A stretch of DNA of 64,000 bases from Saprospiraceae bacterium. Lineage in GTDB: Bacteria > Bacteroidota > Bacteroidia > Chitinophagales > Saprospiraceae. The notes below the pieces were generated by a model. That model worked only from the letters and a program-made list of their open reading frames with translations. It was not told where the DNA came from and ran no database searches. The DNA lies in assembly GCA_016715405.1 (NCBI GenBank), contig JADKAE010000015.1:1-64000 (forward strand), written 5' to 3'. Below, piece after piece: positions 1-8,142 of the stretch (positions within the stretch are counted from its first letter, which is position 1; the number at the start of each line of letters is the position of its first letter). The position numbers were made by a program, and so were the translations under genes.

Positions 1-827
1 TGGGGAAAGCGGCGTCGCGCAGGTAGGCGGCCCATTGGAGCAGTTCGGCGGTGGCCGGGGCTTTTTTGAGTTTGAGGCTGCGGTCTTCGCGGATGCCGTA
101 GAAGTGGTCGATCAGGGGTTTGATGTGGGCGGCGTCGAGGCCGTCGATTTTGGCAGATATAATTTCCAGCATCTTGTCGGGTTTAGGGAAATCGATATGA
201 AAATACACCACCCGGCGCAGGAAGGCGTCGGGCAGGTTTTTTTCGGAGTTGGAAGTCAGCACGATCACCGGGCGGTTTTCGGGGCGCGTCTCGTAGCGAG
301 TGTCAATTTCGTGCACGTAGAAGCGGAGTTTGTCCATGGCGTCGAGTACGTCGTTGGGCAGGTCGCGGGGCGCCTTGTCGATTTCGTCGATGAGTACTAC
401 GCGGCGACTTTGCGAACGGATGGCTTCGCCCAGGGCGCGGTAGCGGATGAAGCGTCGCTCCAGCTCTTTATCGCTCAGCGGCTCGTCGTTATTTTGGCTG
501 TATTGGAAGTGGCCGAGTGCGTCGTATTGGTAAAACAGGTCGGTGGCTGAGGAGGTCGTCTGAGCGTTAAAGACCAAGGGGTCGCCGAGGTCAAAAAACC
601 AGGCGATATGGTCGGCCAGCTGGGTTTTTCCGCAGCCGGGTTCGCCGGTGAGCAGCAGGGGCAGTCCCAGGCGCAAGGCCACATTGATGGCGTCGGCCAA
701 TTCGGGCGACGGCTGGTATAATGCGGGGTCGTCGAGCCGCTTGTTGGGTTCAAAAGGTGGCAGGGATTGCCTTTCGGCTTGTTCGTTTTGCAGGTAGGCT
801 TGCTTTTTCCAGTGAATACCAGGACAT
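1..827 (-). CDS. MoxR-type AAA+ ATPase of a conflict system (3' partial, frameshifted near start)
   Basis: Translating the minus strand gives a AAA+ ATPase with Walker A GEPGCGKT (about 622-645), Walker B VVLIDEIDKAPRD (about 378-400) and a sensor-1 stretch LTSNSEKNLPDAFLRR. These are the hallmarks of MoxR-family ATPases, which act as chaperone-like remodelling factors for vWA-domain partners. The best start is the ATG at 825-827 (MSWYSLEK), 9 bp after the stop of the upstream gene. That frame must shift at the five-T run at 804-808 (one base too many) to continue as QAYLQNEQAERQ and into the ATPase core, so an indel is likely. The frame is open to position 1, so the C-terminus is missing. 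The preceding EAD11/iSTAND gene suggests a ternary conflict operon whose next gene would be a vWA-MoxR-associated protein; that third gene is not visible. Confidence 0.85.
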
Positions 828-836
828 AGCGATGGG

Positions 837-2000
837 TTATTTGTGGTGATGGTGACGGTATATTTTTTCCTGAAAATCTTCGATACGCTCCATATTAAAG
901 AACTGGAATTGTTGAAACTGGTTCAACTCTTCGGTAGTGAGGCGCTGTGCGAGCAGGTCGATGATTTGCATTTTGGTAATATCGGTAATATCGCCTAGTT
1001 TCTCAAGCCAGTCTTCGAGGTCGTCGACGGGCACGGGCGGCAGGGGTTCTATCAGGATGGCGCGGCCTTGGTGGGCTTCGGCAATAACGCGAGCGCCGTC
1101 GAGCGCTTCACGGTTGTCGCGGCTCACGGCTTCTTCGCTGGTGGGCATTTTCACGGTCACAACGAAAAAGAACAAAAACGTGGGGATATTGGGGCCGGTA
1201 TGGCTAAAGTTGTCCATGAGCCATTGGAGGTAGGGAGCCATAACAGCTTGATCCCAGTCGGTAGCGGTCACTTTAAATACCGTGGCCACATACTGCCAGG
1301 GCAATTTAGGCAGGCCGGTTTGCAAATAATCTTCAAAAGCCGTATCGGCGTTGGTCAAGCCGAAGCGTTCGCTGAAATATTTCTTAAAAGCCCTTTGACA
1401 GCCCATCAGGTTGTGCCCCAGGGGCATAGGTTCGATGCGCAGCCTTTCGTCTGCTCGCCGCCGGAAGTCGATCGACTGGTGTTCGTTTTCCAGTTCTTTT
1501 TCCAATAATTCGTAGACGGCTCGTTCGGAAAAACCTTCCGGTTCCTGGGTGGGGCAGGCCAGGATGAGGTAGTATTGAAAGCGTTTATTTTCCGATAAAA
1601 AAGAATCAAAGGCGCTCCAAAAAGTACGGGTAGGTTTACGGCGGTTGCAGTTGACTAAGTGCAGCGGGGTGAGGGCAACATCTACAGGCAGCCCTGCCAC
1701 AATCGCATCGAGGAGTTCAACGAGTTTACCCCCGTTGCCCAAATCGGCTTGTTGCAGTTCGTTGGCCAATCGCTGCAAGGACGCTGCAATACGGGTGTAT
1801 TCTACCTGAGATTCTTCGCGGGTGGCAAGTCCGCGCATTTCGTTATCGAGGTTGAGGGAATGGCGTCCTTTGAGTAATACCACATCGTTGAACACCTTGC
1901 GCCCCGGGTCGAGATGTCGCTCCAAAAGACCGAAGGTCCCCTCGAAGTCGCCTTTGCCGATGAGGTCGTTACATTGGTCTTTTAGTTCGAAAAGGGTCAT
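837..2000 (-). CDS. EAD11-like effector-associated domain fused to inactive STAND domain
   Basis: 387 residues. Residues about 5-85 form a helical module with the pattern LIGKGDFEGTFGLLE...VVLLKGRHSLN...EYTRIAASLQRLANEL. This resembles effector-associated domain 11, an adaptor domain found next to caspase, TIR, CHAT and NACHT effectors. Residues about 110-375 have the features of the inactive STAND (iSTAND) domain: TPLHLVNCNRRKPTRTFW near the start, then a hydrophobic strand and a TQEPEGFSER segment, with no Walker A. Known systems of this class (NTP-dependent conflict systems with MoxR, vWA-MoxR-associated protein and iSTAND parts) are thought to sense invasion or stress and trigger an effector. 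The MoxR-like gene follows after 9 bp on the same strand, so the pair is probably co-transcribed. The protein ends with four histidines and a lysine. Domain names come from reading the sequence, not from a profile search. Confidence 0.78.
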   Translation of the reverse strand: MTLFELKDQCNDLIGKGDFEGTFGLLERHLDPGRKVFNDVVLLKGRHSLNLDNEMRGLATREESQVEYTRIAASLQRLANELQQADLGNGGKLVELLDAIVAGLPVDVALTPLHLVNCNRRKPTRTFWSAFDSFLSENKRFQYYLILACPTQEPEGFSERAVYELLEKELENEHQSIDFRRRADERLRIEPMPLGHNLMGCQRAFKKYFSERFGLTNADTAFEDYLQTGLPKLPWQYVATVFKVTATDWDQAVMAPYLQWLMDNFSHTGPNIPTFLFFFVVTVKMPTSEEAVSRDNREALDGARVIAEAHQGRAILIEPLPPVPVDDLEDWLEKLGDITDITKMQIIDLLAQRLTTEELNQFQQFQFFNMERIEDFQEKIYRHHHHK

Positions 2001-2028
2001 GCAGGTGTTTGTGGTTATTGAGTTGGAA

Positions 2029-2036
2029 CAAATATA
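2029..2036 (-). promoter_or_regulatory. Candidate -7 box (TATATTTG) of the EAD11/iSTAND operon
   Basis: On the minus strand TATATTTG matches the Bacteroidota -7 consensus TAnnTTTG and lies 28 bp before the ATG at 2000. No clear TTG -33 element is present at 19-21 bp spacing, so this is a weak candidate. Confidence 0.35.
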
Positions 2037-2078
2037 GGTATATTTTGGGATAACGTATAGGGGGACTCAACCACCGGC

Positions 2079-3050
2079 AGCGGAGGGACGCCACCCCCCG
2101 TCACGCAGTGACACCCCCGCCAGCGGGGGGATAGGGAAGGGCTTTGGTTTTGCTAGTGCGATTTTGCACGCTAAATACTTCGCGACCGCCCAACGGGCGC
2201 CACCCTCTTCCCCCGCTGGCGGAGGACGCCACCCCCGTCACGCAGCGTGACACTTCCTCCAGCGGGGGGACAGGGAGGGGCTTGGGTTTTTGCTAGTGCG
2301 ATTTTGCACGCTAAATACTTCGCGACCGCCCAACGGGCGCCACCCTTTCCCCCGCTGGCGGAGGGACGCCACCCCCGTCACGCATGCGTGACACCCCCGC
2401 CAGCGGGGGTCAGGGGGGGGCTTTGGTGTTTGCTAGTGCGATTTTGCACGCTAAATACTTCGCGGCCGCCCAACGGGCGCCACCCTTTCCCCCGCTGGCG
2501 GAGGGACGCCACCCCCGTCACGCAAGCGTGACACCCCCGCCAGCGGGGGATAGGGAAGGGCTTTGGTTTTTGCTAGTGCGATTTTGCACGCTAAATACTT
2601 CGCGACCGCCCAACGGGCGCCACCCTTTCCCCCGCTGGCGGAGGGACGCCACCCCCGTCACGCAAGCGTGAAACCCCGCCAGCGGGGGACAGGGAGGGCT
2701 TGGGTTTTGCTAGTGCGATTTTGCACGCTAAATACTTCGCGACCGCCCAACGGGCGCCACCCTTCCCCGCTGGCGGAGGACGCCACCCCGTCCGCAAGCG
2801 TGACACCCCCGCCAGCGGGGGATAGGGAAGGGCTTTGGTTTTTGCTAGCGCGATTTTGCACGCTAAATACTTCGTGGCCGCCCAACGGGCGCCCCCTATC
2901 CCCCGCTGGCGGAGGGACGCCACCCCCGTCACGCATGCGTGACACCCCCGCCAGCGGGGGATAGGGGGGGGCTTTGGTTTTGCTAGTGCGATTTTGCACG
3001 CTCAATACTTCGCGGCCGCCCAACGGGCGCCACCCTTTCCCCGCTGGCGG
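2079..3050. repeat. Tandem array of seven ~140 bp GC-rich hairpin units
   Basis: The core TGCTAGTGCGATTTTGCACG recurs at about 2151, 2291, 2431, 2571, 2708, 2843 (as TGCTAGCG) and 2981, giving a period of 135-140 bp. Each unit also carries an inverted pair CCCCGCTGGCGG / CCGCCAGCGGGG around a second palindrome of the type GTCACGCATGCGTGAC, so each can fold into a nested stem-loop. Degenerate partial units flank the array up to about 3130. Frames open through the array on both strands, including a 219-codon minus-strand frame, but they only encode the repeat and I do not treat them as genes. The array separates the divergently transcribed EAD11/iSTAND and uvrA genes. Confidence 0.9.
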
Positions 3051-3497
3051 GGTGGCACGCCGCAGGCGTGACGGGGTGGGGCCCACCCCGCCGCGCCGAA
3101 GGCGTGACTTCGCAGCCCACGCGGCCACCCCGCTCCGCCCTTCACCGAAGCTATCGGGCGAAGGGGAGGATGGGATGCAGGATATATCGACTGGACGGCT
3201 CCGCCGCCCCAATTGCCTGGCAGTAAGCATCAGAATTCGCAGGAGGAGAAAATTTTCAAAATGAACAAGAAAGCGGCTTCTGGCAGCTAAAGCAGCCAGT
3301 ACGGTAGCATTGGACAATCATTTCAAAATTCTTCTTTCCCAATAAACCCCTATCTTTGATCCTTTGTTATGCGTTCGTAACATGTTTAGTAGGGTTGAGT
3401 GCCTTCGGCAGTTTAGTAGAGTTTAGTTATTTTACCCTACTAAACCCTACTAAACACTACTAAACAGTTACTTGCGTTCTATCAATACCAAACTTGC
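3051..3497. other. Gene-free gap upstream of uvrA with degenerate repeat and short inverted repeats
   Basis: About 3051-3130 is a decayed version of the preceding hairpin repeat. A possible -7 box TATCTTTG lies at 3351-3358 on the plus strand, about 140 bp before uvrA, without a convincing -33 element. At 3384-3465 GTTTAGTAGGG (3384-3394) faces three tandem copies of the 10-mer CCTACTAAAC type (3435-3465), forming a possible leader hairpin before uvrA. A 9-codon frame preceded by AGGAGG begins at 3261; I see no reason to call it a gene. Confidence 0.5.
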
Positions 3498-6350
3498 ATG
3501 GCGGTAAAAAAGCAAATTGGCCCTGTATTTCATGAGCAGCCCGGCAAAGCGGAGTTGCGCGAAGCGATATATATTAAAGGAGCGCGGGCCAACAATTTGA
3601 AAAATGTAGACCTGGTCATCCCCAAAAACAAGCTGGTGGTAGTTACGGGCGTGTCGGGCTCGGGGAAGTCGTCGATTACTATTGATACGTTGTTTGCCGA
3701 GGGGCAGCGGCGTTATGTGGAGAGCCTGTCGGCTTATGCCCGGCAGTTTCTGATGCGGATGAAAAAGCCGGAGGTGGATTATATTAAAGGTATCTGCCCG
3801 GCTATTGCTATCGAACAAAAGGTGAGCACCAGCAATGCCCGCTCGACGGTGGGTACGCTTACTGAGGTATACGATTTTTTGCGCCTGCTTTATGCCCGCG
3901 TGGGCAGAACGATTTCGCCCATTTCGGGTAACCTGGTAAAAAAACACGAAGTCTCCGATGTCATCGACTTTATCCAGGGATACCCCGACGGCGCGCGTAT
4001 TCAGTTGTATATTCCTTTACCGTATAAATACAAAGACCGCATTCTTCGCCTGGAGCTGGAGTTGCTCATGCAAAAAGGCTATACGCGGGTATTGTACGAG
4101 GGACAGCTCACGCTCATCCAGGAATTGCTGGAAAAAACCCTCGACTTCCTCGACAAACGACTGGAGGATGTCAAAGCGGTGGGATTGCTGATCCTGATAG
4201 ACCGCTTTGTGGTGCAACACGACGACCCCGAAAACGCCAAGCGCATGGCCGACTCGGTGCAAACGGCTTTCTACGAAAGCGAAGGCGAATGTCTGGTAGA
4301 TGTGATCGGCGACGAGCGACGAGAGTTTAACAACCGCTTTGAACTCGACGGGCTGACTTTTGTGGAGCCTACGCCCCAGCTTTTTAATTTTAATAACCCC
4401 TACGGCGCTTGTCCCACCTGCGAAGGTTTTAGTCTGGTGATGGGCATTGACGAAGACAAAGTGGTGCCCGACAAAACGCTGTCGGTCTTTGAAGGCGCCA
4501 TCGCCTGCTGGAAAGGCGAAAAATACGGCCTCTGGCTGGAGCAATTTCTTAAAAATGCCCACCAATTCGATTTTCCGGTGCACCGGGCTTTCCAGGATCT
4601 CAGCAAAGAGCAACGCAAGCTACTCTGGACCGGCAACAAGTATTTTGACGGGCTGCAGTCCTTTTTTAAAGAATTAGAAGAAAAGACCTATAAGATTCAA
4701 AATCGCGTGATGCTGGCGCGCTACCGCGGCCGCACGCTGTGCCCTACCTGCGAGGGCGGGCGCCTGCGCAAAGAGGCCACTTATGTGCAGGTGGCGGGGC
4801 GTCACATCTCCGAGTTGGTGGACATACCGGTGGAGGAGTTACTCGATTTTGTAAATACCATCGAGTTTAACGACTTCGACCAAAAAGTGGGTAAAAGGCT
4901 GATGCTGGAAATCACCAACCGGTTGCGGTTTATGTGCGAAGTGGGGCTGGGTTATCTCACCCTCAACCGCTTGTCGTCGTCGCTGAGCGGCGGCGAGACT
5001 CAGCGCATCAACCTCACGCGCACCCTGGGCAGCAACCTCACCAGCTCGATGTACATCCTCGACGAGCCCAGCGTGGGCCTGCACCCGCGGGATACAGGCC
5101 GGCTGGTGGAAGTGCTCAAGGCCCTGCGCGACCTGGGCAACACCGTCATCGTGGTAGAACACGAAGAAGACATGATCAAAAACGCCGATTACCTCGTCGA
5201 TATGGGGCCCGAGGCGGGTATCCACGGCGGAGAGGTAGTGTTTGCCGGCGACTACAAAGATATTTACAGCGAAGCCGCCGACAGCCTTACCGCCAAATAT
5301 ATGAGCGGCCGCATGAAAATACCCCTGCCGGCGGTGCGGCGCAAACCGGGCAACAAGCTATTGATCAAAGGCGCCCGGCAGAATAACCTCAAAAATATCG
5401 ACGTCACCATCCCGTTGAATGCCCTCACGGTTATCACGGGTGTATCGGGGTCGGGTAAAACCACGCTGGTCAAACAGATATTGTTTCCCGCGCTCAAAAA
5501 GCATTTTGGCGAAAATTACGCCAAAGCGCCGGGCTCTTTTTCTGCCCTCGAGGGCGATCTGAAGGCCATCAGCCAGGTGGAGATGGTAGACCAGAACCCC
5601 ATCGGCAAATCGTCGCGGTCGAATCCGGTGACGTACGTCAAAGCCTACGATGCCATCCGTGAACTGATGACCAAACAGCAACTGTCCAAGATCAGGGGTT
5701 ATAAACCCGCGCATTTTTCTTTTAATGTGGATGGCGGGCGTTGCGATGCCTGCAAAGGCGAAGGCGAGCAGGTGATAGAAATGCAATTTCTGGCCGACGT
5801 GCGCCTCGAATGCGAAGAATGCAAGGGCAAGCGATTTAAATCCGACATCCTGGAAGTACAATACAAAGGCAAAAACATATTCGAGATCCTCGATCTTAGC
5901 GTAGAAGAGGCGCTTGTCTTTTTTAAAGAAGTAAAAGAGGTGGTAGGCAAATTGCAGCCGCTCTTCGACGTGGGGTTGGGTTATGTGAAGTTGGGGCAGT
6001 CGTCGAGCACGCTCTCCGGCGGCGAAGCCCAGCGCGTCAAACTGGCCTCTTTTTTGGGTAAAGAAAAAGTGACCGAACACCTCCTGTTTATCTTTGACGA
6101 ACCCACTACCGGACTTCACTTTCACGATATCCACAAATTGCTCATTGCGCTCAACGCGCTGGTAGAACGCGGCCATGCCGTTTTGGTAGTGGAGCACAAT
6201 ATGGAAGTGATCAAATGCGCCGACTGGGTGATCGACCTGGGCCCTGAGGGCGGCAAGGAAGGCGGCTACCTGGTTTTTCAGGGTACGCCCGAGGAGTTGG
6301 CGCAGGTGCCGTCGTCGTATACGGGGCAGTTTCTCAGGGAGAAGCTGTAG
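3498..6350 (+). CDS. uvrA: UvrABC excinuclease subunit A
   Basis: 950 residues, the usual UvrA length. UvrA dimers scan DNA for bulky lesions and load UvrB in nucleotide excision repair in the cytoplasm. Two ABC ATPase modules are visible. Module I has Walker A GVSGSGKSS (about residues 51-59), the UvrA-specific GQRRYVESLSAYARQFL segment, signature LSGGETQR and Walker B YILDEPSVGLHP. Module II has Walker A GVSGSGKTT, signature LSGGEAQRVKLA and Walker B FIFDEPTTGLH. Zinc-binding pairs are CPTC...CPTC in the insertion and CDAC...CEEC near the C-terminus. The usual first zinc module after the LLYARVG segment is absent: CPxCG is replaced by SPISG, as I recall for Bacteroidota UvrA. The ATG at 3498 follows a long leader rich in inverted repeats. 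It stands alone; the next plus-strand operon starts after a 7-mer repeat. Confidence 0.97.
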   Translation: MAVKKQIGPVFHEQPGKAELREAIYIKGARANNLKNVDLVIPKNKLVVVTGVSGSGKSSITIDTLFAEGQRRYVESLSAYARQFLMRMKKPEVDYIKGICPAIAIEQKVSTSNARSTVGTLTEVYDFLRLLYARVGRTISPISGNLVKKHEVSDVIDFIQGYPDGARIQLYIPLPYKYKDRILRLELELLMQKGYTRVLYEGQLTLIQELLEKTLDFLDKRLEDVKAVGLLILIDRFVVQHDDPENAKRMADSVQTAFYESEGECLVDVIGDERREFNNRFELDGLTFVEPTPQLFNFNNPYGACPTCEGFSLVMGIDEDKVVPDKTLSVFEGAIACWKGEKYGLWLEQFLKNAHQFDFPVHRAFQDLSKEQRKLLWTGNKYFDGLQSFFKELEEKTYKIQNRVMLARYRGRTLCPTCEGGRLRKEATYVQVAGRHISELVDIPVEELLDFVNTIEFNDFDQKVGKRLMLEITNRLRFMCEVGLGYLTLNRLSSSLSGGETQRINLTRTLGSNLTSSMYILDEPSVGLHPRDTGRLVEVLKALRDLGNTVIVVEHEEDMIKNADYLVDMGPEAGIHGGEVVFAGDYKDIYSEAADSLTAKYMSGRMKIPLPAVRRKPGNKLLIKGARQNNLKNIDVTIPLNALTVITGVSGSGKTTLVKQILFPALKKHFGENYAKAPGSFSALEGDLKAISQVEMVDQNPIGKSSRSNPVTYVKAYDAIRELMTKQQLSKIRGYKPAHFSFNVDGGRCDACKGEGEQVIEMQFLADVRLECEECKGKRFKSDILEVQYKGKNIFEILDLSVEEALVFFKEVKEVVGKLQPLFDVGLGYVKLGQSSSTLSGGEAQRVKLASFLGKEKVTEHLLFIFDEPTTGLHFHDIHKLLIALNALVERGHAVLVVEHNMEVIKCADWVIDLGPEGGKEGGYLVFQGTPEELAQVPSSYTGQFLREKL

Positions 6351-6423
6351 GCCCGTTCTCGGTTGTCCGTTCTCTGTTCTCCGTTGTCCGTTATCCGTTC
6401 CTTATCTTTGCCAGTTATACTTA

Positions 6424-6522
6424 ACAGAGAACAGAGAACAGAGAACAGAGAACAGAGAACAGAGAACAGAGAACAGAGAACAGAGAACAGAGAACAGAGA
6501 ACAGAGAACAGAGAACAGAGAA
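6424..6522. repeat. Heptanucleotide tandem repeat (AACAGAG, about 14 copies)
   Basis: An almost perfect run of the 7-mer AACAGAG follows uvrA by about 75 bp. Just before it (6357-6407) the complementary motif GTTCTCTGTTCTCC and variants occur, so the two blocks can pair into a hairpin and may end uvrA transcription. Copy number can change by slippage. Confidence 0.9.
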
Positions 6523-6557
6523 CCCCCATCCCCCATTTCCCGCCTTTCATCGAAAAA

Positions 6558-6575
6558 TTAGTACAGTTGTACAAA
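6558..6575. promoter_or_regulatory. Operator-like inverted repeat upstream of the efflux operon
   Basis: TTAGTACAGTTGTACAAA is an imperfect 18 bp palindrome (14 of 18 positions symmetric, GTAC arms) directly upstream of the predicted -33 element. Its size and place suit a TetR- or MarR-type repressor. No such regulator is in the window, so the binding protein is unknown. Confidence 0.4.
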
Positions 6576-6591
6576 TTTCTTTACTTTTTTG

Positions 6592-6622
6592 TTGCGTTGC
6601 AAACAAAAGGCCGGTACCTTTG
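6592..6622 (+). promoter_or_regulatory. Predicted Bacteroidota-type promoter of the efflux operon
   Basis: TTG at 6592-6594, a 20 bp spacer and TACCTTTG at 6615-6622 match the TTG / TAnnTTTG primary sigma factor pattern. It lies about 115 bp before the likely TolC-family start. Confidence 0.5.
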
Positions 6623-6741
6623 TGCCCGCAAAGCAAAAAAGCCATGCAGAATATTATTTCGGCAGGTGAACTTTTTGGTCTTGCGATGCATTTAAATGAA
6701 CGATCTTGGCTTAAATGCCAGTTTATACAAAACACCCGTTT

Positions 6742-8106
6742 ATGATCATTAAATCCCGTGCTATCCAAATTCTGATAGCCTTCACAACCCTTGTTTCGCA
6801 GCTTACTGCCCAGACAACGCCTCAGCCGATGAGTCTTGCGGCGTGCACGCAGCATGCTATACAGCACAGTCCGCTGGTACGTCGTTCTGAACTTGAGATC
6901 AAGCAAGGCGAGCAATTCATCAAAGAGGTACTGAGTGTAGGTTACCCGCAAGTCAGCATCGGCGGCGACTTCACCTACAACGTAGAATTGCCGACCTCAT
7001 TGATCCCGGGAGAATTTTTCGGGGCGCCGGGAGAATTTGTGGCGGTACAATTCGGCACCACGCTCAATACCTCGATGGGTCTGAACCTCAGTCAGCTCGT
7101 ATTTGACAAAACCTTCTTCCTGGGCATCGAGGCTACCCGCAAAATCAACGACCTCAACAAGTTGGTGGCCACAAAGACCAAAGAAGAAGTGGCCTACGAG
7201 ATATCAAAAATGTACTACCAGGTACAGTTGGCGTCGAAACAACGCCAGATACTGGAAGCCAACCTCGACCAGGTCAATCGTTTGTTTGACATGGTATCCA
7301 GGCAGCAGCAGAACGGGCTGGCCAAAAAGATCGACGTAGACCAGATCGGCGTGAATCGCATCAATCTGGAGACCCAATTGCGCAACCTCAATTTGCAAGT
7401 AGAGCAAATCATGCGGGCGCTCAAATTCCACATGGCTATGCCGCTCGACGCGCCTATAGCGCTTACTGATACCATAGACGAAAAAGGCTACATTTTGCCC
7501 GAGGTGAGCGTGACGAAACCCGATTTCTCGCAGCAGACCACCCTGGCCATCCTCGATATGCAGCGCGTGCTCAACGAATACAACGTAGCGCGCTACAAAG
7601 CGGGGTATTGGCCCACCCTATCCGTTTTTGGAAGTTACAACTTTCAGGGCATGGGCAACGATTTCAGCGAGTTAGGCAAGAGCGACAACTGGTTCAGATT
7701 CAGCATGATCGGCTTACGGCTCAACGTACCCGTTTTTGACGGCTTCCGCAAAAAATCGCAAGTAGAACAAGCCAATATAGAGTTGCTTCAAATAGCCGAA
7801 GACCGCCGCCGGGCAAGCGAAGGGCTTCTGCTGCAATTCGACAACGCCGCGATGCAACTCAACACCAATCTCAACAACCTGAAAGTATTGGCGGAAAACC
7901 GCCGCGTGGCCGAAGAAGTATACCGCGTTTCGCTTCGCCGTTTCTCGGAAGGCGTGGCGCCAGTTACCGAATTGCTCACCGCGGAGACCAGCATGCGGCA
8001 GGCGCAGACCAACTACCTTACCTCGTTGCTACAAGTCAAACTGGCCGAACTCGAATTGCTCAATGCCCGTGGAATATTATTACCCACATTAACCTCCGGG
8101 AAATAA
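6742..8106 (+). CDS. TolC-family outer membrane efflux protein
   Basis: About 454 residues from the ATG at 6742, which gives a clean signal peptide (MIIKSRAIQILIAFTTLVSQLTAQ); an in-frame ATG at 6715 adds nine residues (MPVYTKHPF) and is the alternative. The mature protein has the two-fold repeat of long amphipathic helices and short strands typical of TolC/OprM channels, with segments such as LNLSQLVFDKTFFLGIEA, LRLNVPVFDGFRKKSQVEQA and GVAPVTELLTAETSMRQAQ. It should trimerise in the outer membrane as the exit duct. It is the first gene of a three-gene tripartite operon with the adaptor 36 bp downstream and the RND pump next. A promoter and an operator-like palindrome lie upstream. The substrate cannot be told from sequence. 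Confidence 0.95.
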   Translation: MIIKSRAIQILIAFTTLVSQLTAQTTPQPMSLAACTQHAIQHSPLVRRSELEIKQGEQFIKEVLSVGYPQVSIGGDFTYNVELPTSLIPGEFFGAPGEFVAVQFGTTLNTSMGLNLSQLVFDKTFFLGIEATRKINDLNKLVATKTKEEVAYEISKMYYQVQLASKQRQILEANLDQVNRLFDMVSRQQQNGLAKKIDVDQIGVNRINLETQLRNLNLQVEQIMRALKFHMAMPLDAPIALTDTIDEKGYILPEVSVTKPDFSQQTTLAILDMQRVLNEYNVARYKAGYWPTLSVFGSYNFQGMGNDFSELGKSDNWFRFSMIGLRLNVPVFDGFRKKSQVEQANIELLQIAEDRRRASEGLLLQFDNAAMQLNTNLNNLKVLAENRRVAEEVYRVSLRRFSEGVAPVTELLTAETSMRQAQTNYLTSLLQVKLAELELLNARGILLPTLTSGK

Positions 8107-8142
8107 ACTAATCACCCTTTTTATATTAAAAATACAACAACG

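Noticed and set aside
2079..3050. Regular repeats resembling a CRISPR array
   Set aside because: The whole ~140 bp unit is repeated; there are no short repeats separated by unique spacers and no cas genes.
2658..3317. 219-codon minus-strand open frame
   Set aside because: It translates the hairpin repeat (recurring PPLAGVSR / VLSVQN patterns) and has no domain or start signal.
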